This document shows positions 51,737 to 64,000 of a DNA stretch of 64,000 nt, one piece after another (position 1 is the first letter of the stretch; the number at the start of each line of letters is the position of its first letter). The position numbers and the translations under genes were made by a program. The notes beneath the pieces are model-generated. The model had not been told where the DNA came from. It worked only from the letters and a program-made list of their open reading frames with translations, and did not search any database. This DNA comes from Datnioides undecimradiatus (taxonomy: Eukaryota > Chordata > Actinopteri > Lobotiformes > Datnioididae): contig WARS01000013.1 in NCBI GenBank assembly GCA_008933995.1, forward strand, positions 7,788,329-7,852,328, written 5' to 3'.

Positions 51737-51773
51737 GTCCATCTCTCGACTGCTGTTGAGTCAAGAGATGGAC
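51737..51773. repeat. Short hairpin, 15-base arms
   Basis: Arms GTCCATCTCTCGACT (51737-51751) and AGTCAAGAGATGGAC (51759-51773) pair with one mismatch (a G-T wobble in one RNA strand) around a seven-base loop. The stem extends a few bases more with mismatches. The loop and total length are small for a typical animal microRNA precursor. Confidence 0.6.
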
Positions 51774-54700
51774 AGCACATCTGATGTAAATGTTTGGAGG
51801 TGTGGCACGTCCACCACAGATACCTTTTTCATTTCTTGACATCGGCTGTAATTCACTGTTGTGACTCAAGCGCCCGTTTCCTCTGTTGAGTGACACAGGC
51901 TTGACAATGTTGAAACCGCATTTATATTCACAAAAACAAATAATCATCGCTGCATACATTTTGTATTGACATTTATGTAATACCATGAGGACATTTTCTG
52001 CTGTGCATCCTCAGAATAAGTATCGTATTGGTATCGATGTGACCACAATAGGCAGATATTGTCTGACTGTATTGGACCAGTGATAGATTGGTAAGACTGT
52101 ACTGTAACACTTCTATTTTGTGTGAATCCCAAATATAGTTGACCTTTTTTAGACTTCTAGCTCCAATCCTTTTTTGACATATCCAGATTTTAGCCATATT
52201 CATTTTAGAAAGTTTGGACACCAAAAAAACAGTGGATTAAAGCCTCATTTGGAATTGTTTTGAAATGTGATTTCAGTTGAAATTCCTCTCATATGTCTCG
52301 GGCCAAATGCTTGGCACTCAAATTGGATTTCAAAATGGCACCTGCTTGTGACGACATCAGACCCAGAGTGATGGACGTGCATAAGTGTGGCTGATACTTG
52401 CACAGAAGTATGGAGTAAGGTGGACAACACAGAGAACAAAAGTCTGTGGACAAAAACTGAAAAAAAAAAAAAAAGTTTGTTGGCCCATTGGGGGAGGCTT
52501 CTGTACAGGCAAAGCAGGAATTATGTTTTCAGTGTTGGAAAGCTGCATCAGCAGTACACTTCAAGCAGTCCATTACCACAACAACCCATGCAGATTGGTG
52601 ATGTTTTGAAACACAAATCCAATCTGATCACACGCTAATAAGATTGCGGTCAGTCTGATTAGAGAAACAATTCTGTTTTTGCCTGCAGTCTGAACAAAGC
52701 CTTGCATGTTACTTTGAGGCACCAATCATCCCCCATACAGAGCAGCAGTGATGTAACAGAGGAGAATGGTTCCTCTCTGAGTCACCCCCTCTGCCCCCAA
52801 ATCCCCCAGTTCCATGCTTCCACGTCCTTAGTTTGCAGCTTTATTGACTAGTAGCCTTCCAAGCCCCAAACACAGCAGAGTTTTCTCGCTTGGCAATCTC
52901 TCACCAGACCTCTGACATGCAATGAAGAGGCAACACAGGCTGATGGGTAGACCAGCTAGAAAGTGGTGGATGATAAATCCAGTTTTACTATATGTGCATT
53001 GTCACACAGCTGTAATCACCAACTGCTATAGTATATATCATAGATGGTATTACTTAACTGGTGGTTGAGTAAACTTGAAGATAAAAGATTTCAAAGGGAG
53101 GGGGATTTTTTTAAATGACTTAAATCAATACACACCGGATTTGAAGACATCGATAAAATTGGCCTGATCTTCATCACATCTCTCTATTTGGAAAAGTGTT
53201 TCTTTTCTCACTAACACAAATGTCATTTCCCTCTTCCCTCCTCCCCGGAAATATCACTTTCTACAATAAGATGCAGATGGAAGAAAATCTGAAGAAGAAT
53301 ATTTGGAGTAGTGGTGAGGTGAAAACTGTAGTTAATACGAATGCAGAAAACGACATACTTCGACATAAGTCGTCATTAATATTGTATCTGCATAATTGTC
53401 GTTTGAAGCATAGCTTGTCATTAACAGCCTAAATTCTCATGATTGCATCACTTAAAGGATGAGGAAATGATTGCATGTTGTGTGAATATGCCTGTTCAAA
53501 ACAGGCCAAAGAAGTAAAACCACATGATATAGCTTGGGAATAATTGGTAGCGTTGACAAAAGAACCTATATCCAAGGATTTGGGGCATTTAAATGGAAGA
53601 CAATTACTTCGTCTTGACAAACCTAGCAGTTTTCCCTTGTGTGTATTGTCCTTTTTAAATAACATCAGTACTGTCCACTGCAAATAGAATATTAGTGAGC
53701 AAACATTTTTATTAATGCCATTAATGAGGTCCTGATGTACTGCTGTGCCAGCAGGATGCCAGCTGTCCAGACATCACTGATGTTGGCAACAGCATCATTA
53801 TCATCAAGGCCCTCCTCTACCTTCTCTGGATAATTGGTTCAACATGTACAGTACTGACAGAACATCTCAAAACTAACTTTCTCTGGGTTTTAAAAATAGC
53901 ATCCATAACATATGCTCACAGTCTCGATCATAGATGGGCTCGGCACACTGTTATCTGTTGTCTCTCCACCAGCTGCCTATGCCACCCACTAAATGGTCCG
54001 ATGGGGAAACATTGCGACTGTAATCACTTTTCACTCGTGCAGATAATACACTGTTTATCCATTTTGCTAGTGATGCTCATCCTTCGCTTACTGCTTTCAA
54101 ATTTAATGACCAGCTTATCTATCTGTCTAATTACACTGGATAAACTTTACAACCACAATGCAATTTGTTATTAATAACACTGTTAGAGTTTCTGATGGTG
54201 CCGACTTGCTTGAGACTGTAGCCTTGTTTTGGAGATCACTTTAGTCTTTGTGTGTTGCATGCCGTATTTTAGTGGTTAAGCAATGAGCACTGTTGTTGTT
54301 TGTTGTTGTGTGAAAAGGTACCCCGGCATGTTTTCTTCACACTGATCAGCTGTGGAAAAATTCTGTGAAATGAGCAACTGTTTTTATAATGCCACAGACT
54401 GGTCTATGACTTGTAGTTTCTGATCCACATGAGTTAGTTTTCTTTATAATTTTATTTAAAAAAGGATAATTACATTAAATGCAAGACAGAATTTTTTTAA
54501 GTTAAGTACCCTAAACAGTATATTTTAAGGATAAGACTGCAGTCTGGAAAATTAGCCCAACCTTCACACTTTTACTTTGGCAGCTATAAAAGTTTTAAAA
54601 TGATTTTTGTAGTTGAGTGTGTGTTGTTTTTTTTTTTTTTAGCCTTAGTGTTCCTGTTACTGAATGTCCTTACTGAGAGGAAGTGCTGTTTTGAGAAATT

Positions 54701-55332
54701 GTTCATAATTTCCCAGGTGTAGCCAAGGCAAGTGTAAGTAAATATTTGCAACCTTGAGTTACTTTCTGAATTCATGATTCATTCAGCTACTTCTTAAAAA
54801 CATATTTTATGGCACATTTTTGGCCCTTTAGTCAGTCATTTTGACAGCATGTGGTCATTTCATTGGGCTTTTCAGAAAAAGGATATTTGCTCTGTTTTTA
54901 ACATACTTGATGAAACTAGCTGTGTACTCTTGACACCATGGAGTTATCATGAGCACAGAGAAATCGAGTTAAGAGCCACAGATATTTTTATAATACAAAA
55001 TAATGTGAGAAAATGATGGAAGTGCATTACGTATGCAGTTTCTGTACTACATAAGGAATCAAAGAACTTAACTGTTGTAATTTAAAAAAAAATACTGTTT
55101 CATACTATGTGATGGCATGAAAGCGACGTATTCTTGAAATGCCAATCCATCTGGACTTTTGGAGTTCAATAAGTTCAAAAGATTCAAAAGTATTTGTCAG
55201 CTGTCAGTAGGGTGGAAGGCATGAACCAAAAATTTGATATTTTTAGGGTCGATTGCAATACACAATATATATCTGTCTTTTTTGTACAAAGTGGACAAAG
55301 TTTAGTTGTGGAAGTCACAAGAACTTGTCAAG

Positions 55333-55355
55333 GCCACGTGTGAGATGTCACAAGC
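55333..55355 (+). repeat. Solo copy of an inverted-repeat arm
   Basis: This matches 21 of 23 bases of the 61.35 kb arm in reverse complement, centred on gtgagatgtcacaagc. It suggests that the arm belongs to a dispersed element. Confidence 0.5.
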
Positions 55356-57360
55356 ACTAAAAACTCATAGCTCTCATGCTAATCCCACAATTCCTTACAA
55401 GCTACAACCTTAGTAGTTAGGGATGGCTTCCATCTCATCTTCTCCCTCTGTCTTTTTTATGCTGACCTGTTCTTGTTCCTCCTGTAGTGTTAATGGATCA
55501 TGTAATAAATGTTATTTGCCGGGATGGAAGAGAGGCTCAGTGAATTAGAAGTGTAGCTCTGCACTATGGAAAGCCAGGGTGTTAGCTGCTGTAGTTAGCT
55601 AGTGTGATCAACACAGCCTCTCAGTATGGAACAAACAATTATATCAAACATCATAATTTTTTCTTGAGAAAAATTATATTGACTTATGTATCGTTTCGTT
55701 TTATTACCAAGCACTACCAATACAAGTGGGTCTTCCTTCTGCATGGTCTATCCACCACTGTTTATCTAAACCAAAGGGCTTAATGCTTTTTCCAGTGCAT
55801 GAAAATGTGCTTGACACAGGCAATCATTTGTTGTGTGCTAAATGTGTGAAAGGGCAGCTTTGGACAATGTCCGAACCTGATTTTTCTGGATGTTGTTCAT
55901 AGTTCATATGGGAAAATGGCTCGAGTCTTTTGTCAGTGTAGAACGGTGCTGTGGCTCTCTGTGTATTGCAAGAGCACTTGTAAGCAAGTTGGGGGTGGGG
56001 CTGCCAGAGACTGTGAGAGGAGAAACACTAGCACGGCTTTATGGAGAGAAACGGGTTTTAGTGCAACATCAAACCTTTTCAATATAAATGGCATTGTCTC
56101 ATTTGAAAATATATCGATATGCTTTAAAAAGTCACTACACTGTCGAGCCCTAGCTGTGACTGGCTCCCACCTTCACATACGAATTACAGTGTGGGTCATC
56201 CAAAACCACATTAGAAAATCAATTCAACAATCATTCGCACATAATTTTTCTCCCAAAATGTTTTGAGGAAGCCGTCATTTTATGCAAAATAACAGCGTGT
56301 TTTAAGTAGTTGCATGTAGTTGATATCATTTCTCCCTTACCACTAACTAACTTCCTGGTAAACGCAGGAAACACCAGCTAATTTAAGAAAGGGAGGAAGG
56401 AAGTTGTTAAATGTTGTGAAGGAAGGTTACATGAATAAAACTTTTGAGATTTTGTCCATGACTGTGACAAACGTTTATTGTTGGTATGATCGCCAGACCC
56501 TTAGTGGCAGAAATTACATGCTGTGCTCCAAGACTGACTGAAGATTAACAGTCTGCAGGCTAAAAGTGTGTTATAGACATATAAATATACTCTAGAAGTA
56601 AATTATTAATCATAATCTGTACTACGTTTCTTCCTGCTTTTCAGCTGTTTAAATGACAAGAGAATCATTCCCTATTATATTGTGCATTTCTTTGAATTTG
56701 CAATCAGCACAACACTGATAAGTGACATGGCTGACCCTTCATGTCCACTGAATGTGGCTGCATCGATCCCCAGCTGTGCAACGGCTCCGTCGTGTCCCTG
56801 CAGTGATTTTAAATAGTGTTTCAGTAGTGGAGTGATAAGACGGCATTGCTGGTCAGCAACTCGTTTTGGTAAATGCGCATTTAAAAACTCAAAAAGGAAA
56901 TAAACTAATCGTAGGTACATTTTCTGTGGCAGTGAGATTTCACACATTTGGCGCACATTGTGCATCGGCAGAGCACACTTTCAGGAGGTTTAACTGAACC
57001 ATAATGACCAATGGACATTACGGGGGGCTGAGGTCGTCTTCCCGTCCAGAGGTGCAGCCATTAATACTGAAGTGGGACATTTCTGTCGACGTGAGCTCAA
57101 CATTATGAGAACAGTGCTTTATTTCACAAGATAATTATAGTAATTTGACATTAATTGTGATTAAACTGTTTATTTGTATAACTTATGTTAATCAAGGCAA
57201 TCAGTCATCACTTCATTACTTGGTGTGTATGGTTGAGTTCACTTGGTCTTTCAGCCAAGATACTCCAAGCTGGTCACAGTAGCATTTTAATCATTTAGAA
57301 TGACTCACAGCCACTTCAGTCCAAATCATTTCATCTGTCCTAGCAACATCCAGCCCAAAA

Positions 57361-57394
57361 CACACACGCACATATACACACACACACACACACA
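57361..57394. repeat. (CA)n microsatellite
   Basis: A short CA array with CG and TATA interruptions. Confidence 0.9.
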
Positions 57395-60300
57395 AGATTT
57401 GGCCAGGCTGGTTGAAACAAGGGAGGAAAAATGCTGTTGGGGAAACTAGTGCACTTATTTCCTGTGCTTCATGACAATAGTGATTAATGTCCAGGCAATA
57501 AGGCACTGTCACTGAAGGACATATACTGCTGCACTCAAGGACTTGGCCATATCAATAAATGTCCCGTGTCCTTCAGACGCCACGTCCTCTTTCCCCTTAA
57601 ACTATCTTGCTGCGATGTGATACTGTGTCAGCTTTACTTACAGCTGAACTGTCAGTCAACGCTGCCCTGTGGAGAGAGGAGACAATGGGACCTTCAGGCT
57701 CCCTTTTCCTGCATTGTGTTATTGTGGGTCAACAGAGCATGTGTTTGCTTTGTGATCATTGTTTGTTTTTTTTGTTAGTTTTTTTTTGGTGGGCTACATT
57801 TAAGATTGTCTATTTCAGAGGCGAGGAAAAGCATTCAAAACTAGGCTACCCCATGCACGAGGCTCATTTTCCCTGTTGTGAATTATGGCGACAATCACTG
57901 AAGATATAGGATTAGACTGTTCATGTCTTGTCAAGCTCTAAGTGCTCCACTGAATGCAAAATAAGCCTGTTGAATAAGCGTCCAGTTGCATGCGATGAAT
58001 TGAATTTTAACATTTACATAAATTATATTCTTGTTATTTTGGGCAGCTGTAGAAAACGCCTGCGCTTGAGCATATGGAAGTGATGTTATATGCATTTAGG
58101 TCACTTTTAGTTCAAAATGCAGCCGCTGCGGTCTTTGTAAAAATGAAGTCATTACCCAGCTCTTCAAAGTCTACAGTGGTAGTCACTGTGTACAGTAGAT
58201 ATCATTGTCAGGACAGACAAGTGCTTTGTTCAAATGGAGCAGCAACAGAATGCTTAAATGAAACTGAAACGACGCCATGCAAACCTGACAGTCCTTAGAT
58301 CTTTGGCATTTGCTTTTGTTTGGCACATTTTCCCAAAAAAACAAAAACACCCGAGGGTAGTCTATTGTGTTATGGAACTGGAGCTCTAACGGGGATGTTC
58401 TTTTTCGGTGGGCTGCTTTTTTTTTTTTTTAACATATTGATTATTTAATTATGTGTAAGAGATTTCCTTTGGCATGATTCGTTGTGGTGTTTATATGGCT
58501 TTTTTGTCATTGTTGTTGGACAGATATTGCATTTTTGAGGCTAATGTCAATATTTGTGTCTTACATTAAATTAATTTGATAACTATGTCAGCTGATAGAT
58601 GGCACTGTGGCAAAGATGTGTACTGAGGGAGAGCATTTTACATTTTACAGAAAAATAAACTTGAAAGAGCTCACTATGCTTTAGCTTTATGCTATGCTTT
58701 TGCAGTTACTACTGCAAAAATGCAGTAATTGGAATTTCTGTTCTCCAAATTCTTGTTATATAAGTTAGACATATGTACCAGCACCAGCATATCTGTGATA
58801 AGCTAATATATCAGCCAGATGATTCATCAGCTTTACTCCTAAAATAAGAACCGGTATGAAATGAATATAGACAGAAACACAGCAATTTCACCTACAAAAG
58901 TATTATATAATCTCCTCATTTTTGTACTCTGTGTTTGATATGGGACAATCTGTCTACCTTATTTTCTGACAGTGTACCTTAGTTAATTACCACCCTAACC
59001 AAAAACCATAAATGCTTTCTGCATTTCTAAATATCATTATCCTTGGGGTTTTGTTACTGCCAGTTAACACCTGCCTGTCAGGAGATTTTTTTGTATAGAG
59101 GAGTGTGATTTTTTTTTTTTTTAAATTGACATTATCCTTGGGTTAGGTGCTGTTATAATCAGAGGGGTGCGCTCTATAATTTCCAGTTTGGCTGTTTTGA
59201 TCACTTTAAGCAACTGACTTAGTTCACTTTTCAAATTTAACAGCCGTGTAATCAACCTCTACCCTTTGAGAGTTTTAACTGCAGGGAGTCTGAAAAGGTC
59301 TTTTGCTAAGGGAGAAAACAGCTGCTGTTGCTATCAACAGTGTAATACCCAAAAGATTTCTTGACAATGTTTCCATCTTTCTAAATGCATATTAGACTTG
59401 GTGATGATTAAGAAGCTTCTAGTCACCTTAATTAAAAAAAGGACATGTAGTAGGAAATAAGGCAGTTGAAGGCTGAAGAAAAATCAATAGTTTGAAGCAT
59501 GGACAAATTTAGGAGCCTTGAATTTCAAATGTTTTTTTTTTTTTTTTGTTTTGACATATTGCATCATAGTTTGATGATGTGTTTATTTTGGGATAAACCA
59601 AAGGATATGACAGACCTGGATTACTTTACTTTATATACGCTATAGTTCATTGTACATATCAGACTTGATAATGGTGGGTCATTCATCACTAACATATGAC
59701 AAATGCGGTAAATTAAAAAAAAAAAAAATAGTTGTAATCAGATACGATTTGACAGGCTATGAGTTTAACACTGACTTGATACCCACTTTTCCACTTCAGT
59801 GCAAAACCCATTTCATTAATTCCTTGTCGAATGTGGGGTTTTGTTTCTCCTCCCTGCGTTAACACCCTGAGAGATCAGTCCCCCGGCTCTTTCCTTTGGG
59901 TTTCGAATGAGATTGATGTTCTGTTTGTTTCTCTCACACACACTTTGACTGTCTCTCTGGGAGCTTTCTCCATTCTAGAGAAAGCTATCATTGCTATTTA
60001 ACCATGCTACTAAAAAGAAGGCAAAGCATTTCAGGTGGCGTTAGGCCTTTTCCAGGCGCTTAATGTATTGTATCTGAAAGGTGACTGGTCGAAGCTTTAA
60101 AGGAAACTGTGGCTAACGACAGAGGCAGCTAGTGTGAAAATTTGGGTGCAAGTTAATTTCAGAGAATTCCAACGGAGAAGATGTGCTGACTTAGATACTT
60201 TTTTGGAGACTACCCTATCGATCCTGTTGACATGCTCCCCTTTGGGGAATGCAAATGTTTCTGTTCCTCAACACAAACATTCAAACCCTCCTGGTAGTGG

Positions 60301-61217
60301 AACCCTAATTAACAAGGGATTTGAATACCATGGCCTTTTCCTTTTGACATTTTCATATTTCAGAAAGACATTGTTTTACGCTTCCTCAAGAAAGACAAGT
60401 CACATTTATTAGACAGTGAAAAGAAATTTGTAAGACAGCGCGGTCAACAGTTGAATTTGTTGAAAATTCAAACACCTTTTGGTTGAGTCTCGGGTAATTT
60501 TTAGACCCGCTGCCGTACAAATTCCTGCTTATCTGTCACACTCTGGTGTGAGCTGAAGGTGTGACAGCTGCTGTGTGTTATTGTCACTGCTAATCTGTAC
60601 CTCACAACACAAGTGTTTACCACAGCGGAGGAGACCCATCCCCAGGTAACCAGTAATCGCTCAGGGATTGGAGAGATCACCCGTCCTCGCACTTAACAGC
60701 GAGCATGAGGCAGGTGGGAGCTAGCAACCACTCAACAACCTCACAGTTCTCAAGACAATCATCTGTGTTGCGGTAATGTTTAGCATTAAATGCTTTGAAT
60801 AAGCTTAATGGTGCGAGTGACATTGCTGAGTACTATCTTGAAAAAATTTAAGTTGTTGCCCTGAGATGAAAAAAATGGTCATCTTGTATTCAAACCTATG
60901 AATGTTATAATTGCCCCATCAAAAGAGAGATGAGAGGGTTTTTTTTGTTTTTTTTTTTTGCACTCAGTGAAGAGGATTCAGAGGGCAGTGTTGAGTATTT
61001 TCAGCTAAGCACTAGCAGGGCTTGCCACTTTGCTATGAAACATTATTCCCATGTCTAAATATGATAGCACATAAAAGTGATTTTGTGTAGAGTATCAACA
61101 ATTAATCAGTTCATTAAATTACTTGACTGACAGGAAGAGGCAAATCTTTGTAGCTTTAGTTTGAAATGTGATACATGATATCAGTCTATTTTCCTGTATG
61201 AGGTGAACTAAATGTTC

Positions 61218-61385
61218 AGCTGTGAGTCAACGCTACATGTGAAATGTCACAAGCTTTTCTATTAAGTAAATATATATTTATATTTACATGTTGATATATT
61301 CTATATTTCCAGTCCCATCTTTGTATTTTATTTTGATCAGTCCATTTTGCTTGTGACATCTCACATGTAGCATAAACTCACAGCT
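61218..61385. repeat. Inverted repeat 1 in intron 1
   Basis: Arms 61218-61254 and 61349-61385 (37 bases each) are reverse complements at 33 positions, with a spacer of about 94 bases. The best-conserved part reads gctacatgtga on one arm. The structure fits a small fold-back or MITE-like element, with no coding content. Confidence 0.75.
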
Positions 61386-61426
61386 ACATATTCTCTAAAT
61401 TATATTAGAGAACAAGTGCGATTTAA

Positions 61427-61602
61427 ATATCGTCACCTTCTTAAAATAATGGCCTAAGTAATTTTTTGACAAAAATGTTTTTAATGAATAAATATCACAT
61501 ACTCATCACATATCATATACTTATATTTTGTTCAGTTTTTTCTGTTTTTTGAAAAAACCTGAAAATATGACTTAGGCCATTATTTTAAGAGGGCGACGGT
61601 AT
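61427..61602. repeat. Inverted repeat 2 in intron 1
   Basis: Arms 61427-61459 and 61570-61602 (33 bases each) pair at 30 positions, including the 21-base perfect stretch around cttaaaataatggcctaagt. The spacer is about 110 AT-rich bases. It begins 41 bases after inverted repeat 1 ends, and the two together make a 385-base double fold-back. Confidence 0.8.
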
Positions 61603-64000
61603 ACTCAGTTACATTCCACTTCTGCTCTACTAAATAATAAAACTTAATATGCACCCTCTCAAGCTAGCTATGAGATTCATGCTACAGTTTTGTGGTCATT
61701 ATTTTAAATGAATTGAACTCTAAATAGCAATGCTTGCTTATAAAAACACGTAATCTTTAGGAATGTTTTGCTGTTTGTATATAACGGTCACAAACAATAA
61801 CTTGTGATACAAATGTTTAGGGAAAACCCTTGAGTGACAGTCACAAGAGCGCACATAATGGGGAGGATATTTTCTACTCTCCCGCATTGCATTTCACCAG
61901 CCAGGTAACAGCACAGCATGAAGTCAACACTCAGTAGACCCAAACCAGCACACCGTCCTCTCCTGAGCTGCAGAGTGAATGGGAAGAGATGTTTTAATGC
62001 TTTCAGTCTGCTACATTACTGACTGTAGTGTGACAAACTATAGCTGCTACCTCCCTAACACAGCAAACAGGTGACATCAACTTTCCAGCACTGCATTTCA
62101 CAAACTAGTCAGCAACTTTACCGAGTCTGCACCTCCCTCCTCTCAGCTGTCCAGGACATGTCATGTGCTGCACAGCCTAATTTCCCATCATGCTAAGAAG
62201 TTTGCTAAGTTGGTGCTTATCTGTTTCAAAATCCCAATGCCTCTTTTTGTTTGTTTGTAATCGGTCTGGTCAGAACATGGGCTTTATGTTGCTAATTGTC
62301 ATTTTCATGCTGGTTTATGTTCTTCACTTGGTACTTGTTAGATTTCTTCACTCCACCTCCAGTCACTAGTGTTGACTTACAAGCAAATAATATTGTTGAA
62401 CTGTATTGTCATTTACCATGACTAGTTACAGTGCATTCAGCTGGATAAGTCTTGTTCTCATTGTACACCAAACACAGTCACATTACTTCCAGTAGATGAG
62501 AATGCGTTTGATATGGACAAGCTCTTGTTACATACTACATGAAAGGGGACAATGTCCACACCTGATTCTGTAGATTTTGATCATGAGAGACAGTTCTGGT
62601 CTTTAGCGGTCTGGACCGGTTTTATGTCTCCTCCTGTGTTGCTCACAAGCAACATAGGGGGAGAGTGGGAGTAGAGAGGCAAATAGCCTTACATATATAT
62701 ATTTATATATTTTAACACCGCATCAAACTATATCGATCTATTGCTCAGCTCTTCTGAAAATTACCTGCCAACTATTTTGATAATTAAATAAATGTTTTAT
62801 TTATTATTGGAACCAAAAATGGCTTTCTGGTTCCAGCTCCTCAAATGTCATGATTTGATGACATCTGTCATACCTGGGATGAATGACATAAACCGTGATG
62901 AGAATCGTGCACCTGTTCCAGTTGAGAACTAAATTGAATTGAATTGTCAGATCCATCAGAATCGTATGCCTCTTAGCAAATCAATCCCTTTTTATCGATT
63001 TTTATTTTTCTGACAGTTGAGCATAGCAAAACAATGACGTCAGACTCATGCATCCACACTGCTGGACACTTGCAACAAGAAGGAGGCATGCAGAGAGGGA
63101 GAGAGTCAAAAGCATAGGTTCATTTCACAGAGAAGGATGACAATGCTGCTAGTTTAATGTCAGCAGACGATTATTTTTTCTAAGTGTGAAAACATTGGCA
63201 ATATGCCGAAAGATCTTTTAATGCTACGTGGGCTTAAATTCACAGAATGCGATGTATTTGGCACAAGTGCCTCTAAAATACAAGAAAAATGTAAAGAATG
63301 TCTTGTCGGTTTTAAAGTTGTTTTTTTGGAGGTCATTGTGAATGTCTTTTTGATCTTTAATACATGATAAAATATCTGTTGCTTATATTTTTAACATCGG
63401 AAGGTGAAATGTTGAATTTTTCTAAGATAAAGAAAACAGCTCAGGGATCTCAAAGGCAACTGAATAAATCTTGAATATAATGGACGCTAAACTAAAAGTT
63501 GTCTTGCGTCAGAATCATAGACTGTATTAAAACCATGGTGATGGCATTTGTATTTCTAAGGTTTCTTAAGGTCTCATTAGTGTAGGAATACAATTCTGTA
63601 TTGATTTGATGTTACTGGGCCACAGGGCATGGAGGCTACTGAAAAAACAGTTTATTTTCTTATCAGGTATTTATGTAAGATAAATTAATTAGACAAAAGC
63701 AATAAGTGTGCTACATGAGACTGGTTTAGTTTTTGTTTTTAAATCAGAATTATTATAAATATGGGCACGTCAGCACAAAGGTATTGAAAATAACATTGGT
63801 AATTTATTGACAGTCCTTAAGTGATACCCATGTGGATTTATGACAGATGGCTCAGAGGTGAGTTAACGCTCTGTCAACACTGGGTGAAGCTGAGTAAGAA
63901 TCTGAAGTGACTGTCTGTCAGATATGCTCAATTAAACGTCACCGGGGTGGAATTCTGCTTTCTAAACTGATCTGCCCACTGCAGGTGCTCAGAACCTAGC
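61603..64000. other. Non-coding intronic stretch
   Basis: No exon is recognisable. Apart from the repeat fragment at 62.8 kb and a 17-base match at 63512-63528 to 35681-35697, it is AT-rich with an AT dinucleotide patch near 62694-62710. Confidence 0.55.
62758..62860 (-). repeat. Fragment of the AATCGATTAATCG-class repeat
   Basis: It contains 'ctgccaactattttgataat' followed by 'tggttccagctcctcaaatg', two landmarks of the family also seen at 20.5 and 47.2 kb, in the same orientation as the 20.5 kb copy. Only part of the element is present. Confidence 0.5.

Larger units (their letters stand above)
49377..64000 (+). other. ptprg: Start of ptprg intron 1
   Basis: The intron begins with a strong donor GTAAGT at 49377-49382 and no acceptor-plus-exon that continues the phase-1 frame is recognisable before the window ends, so it is at least 14.6 kb. 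A very long first intron is usual for this gene. The content is non-coding: CpG-rich to about 49760, then AT-rich with a 21-base T run at 51349-51369, other T runs near 58420, 59534 and 60938, a CA microsatellite, inverted repeats and eroded interspersed repeats, listed separately. Confidence 0.6.

Noticed and set aside
58074-58298. Cysteine-containing frame that suggested a thrombospondin-like exon
   Set aside because: The cysteine spacing fits no thrombospondin or EGF pattern, the frame has ordinary start and stop codons, and no acceptor/donor pair frames it.

Overview
The window looks like nuclear DNA of a ray-finned fish, most likely a percomorph teleost. It is AT-rich with no dense coding. 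It carries long CA/GT microsatellites, and at least six dispersed repeat copies resemble families I remember as widespread in percomorph genomes. That last point is recollection and cannot be confirmed here.

Layout: bases 1 to about 48,350 are non-coding, with no convincing exon, tRNA, rRNA or complete transposase or reverse-transcriptase gene. They hold microsatellites, eroded interspersed repeats (near 7.8, 16.2, 20.5, 28.3, 29.7 and 47.2 kb), a pair of related 280-300 base blocks at 28.8 and 33.6 kb, and a degenerate 31-43 base tandem array at 32.1 kb. Bases 48,600-49,760 form the only clear CpG island. On its plus-strand side is a coding first exon (49,292-49,376) ending in a strong splice donor. 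Its N-terminus (MRR, then EP, then WWIL) and its length match my memory of exon 1 of the receptor tyrosine phosphatase gamma gene, ptprg. The remaining 14.6 kb would be the start of its first intron, which contains two stem-loop inverted repeats near 61.2-61.6 kb and further repeat fragments.

On the minus-strand side of the same island, head to head with ptprg, lies an unidentified 84-codon open frame (48,352-48,606). It has balanced composition and a possible ATTAAA poly(A) signal about 80 bases past its stop. If real, the island is a bidirectional promoter. The putative ptprg leader holds several short upstream open frames, including a start-stop ATGTGA and one that overlaps the ptprg start codon in another frame.

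No bacterial-type system, CRISPR array or viral gene cluster is present. The points most worth following are the divergent small ORF, the upstream-ORF arrangement, the duplicated non-coding block and the intronic inverted repeats.
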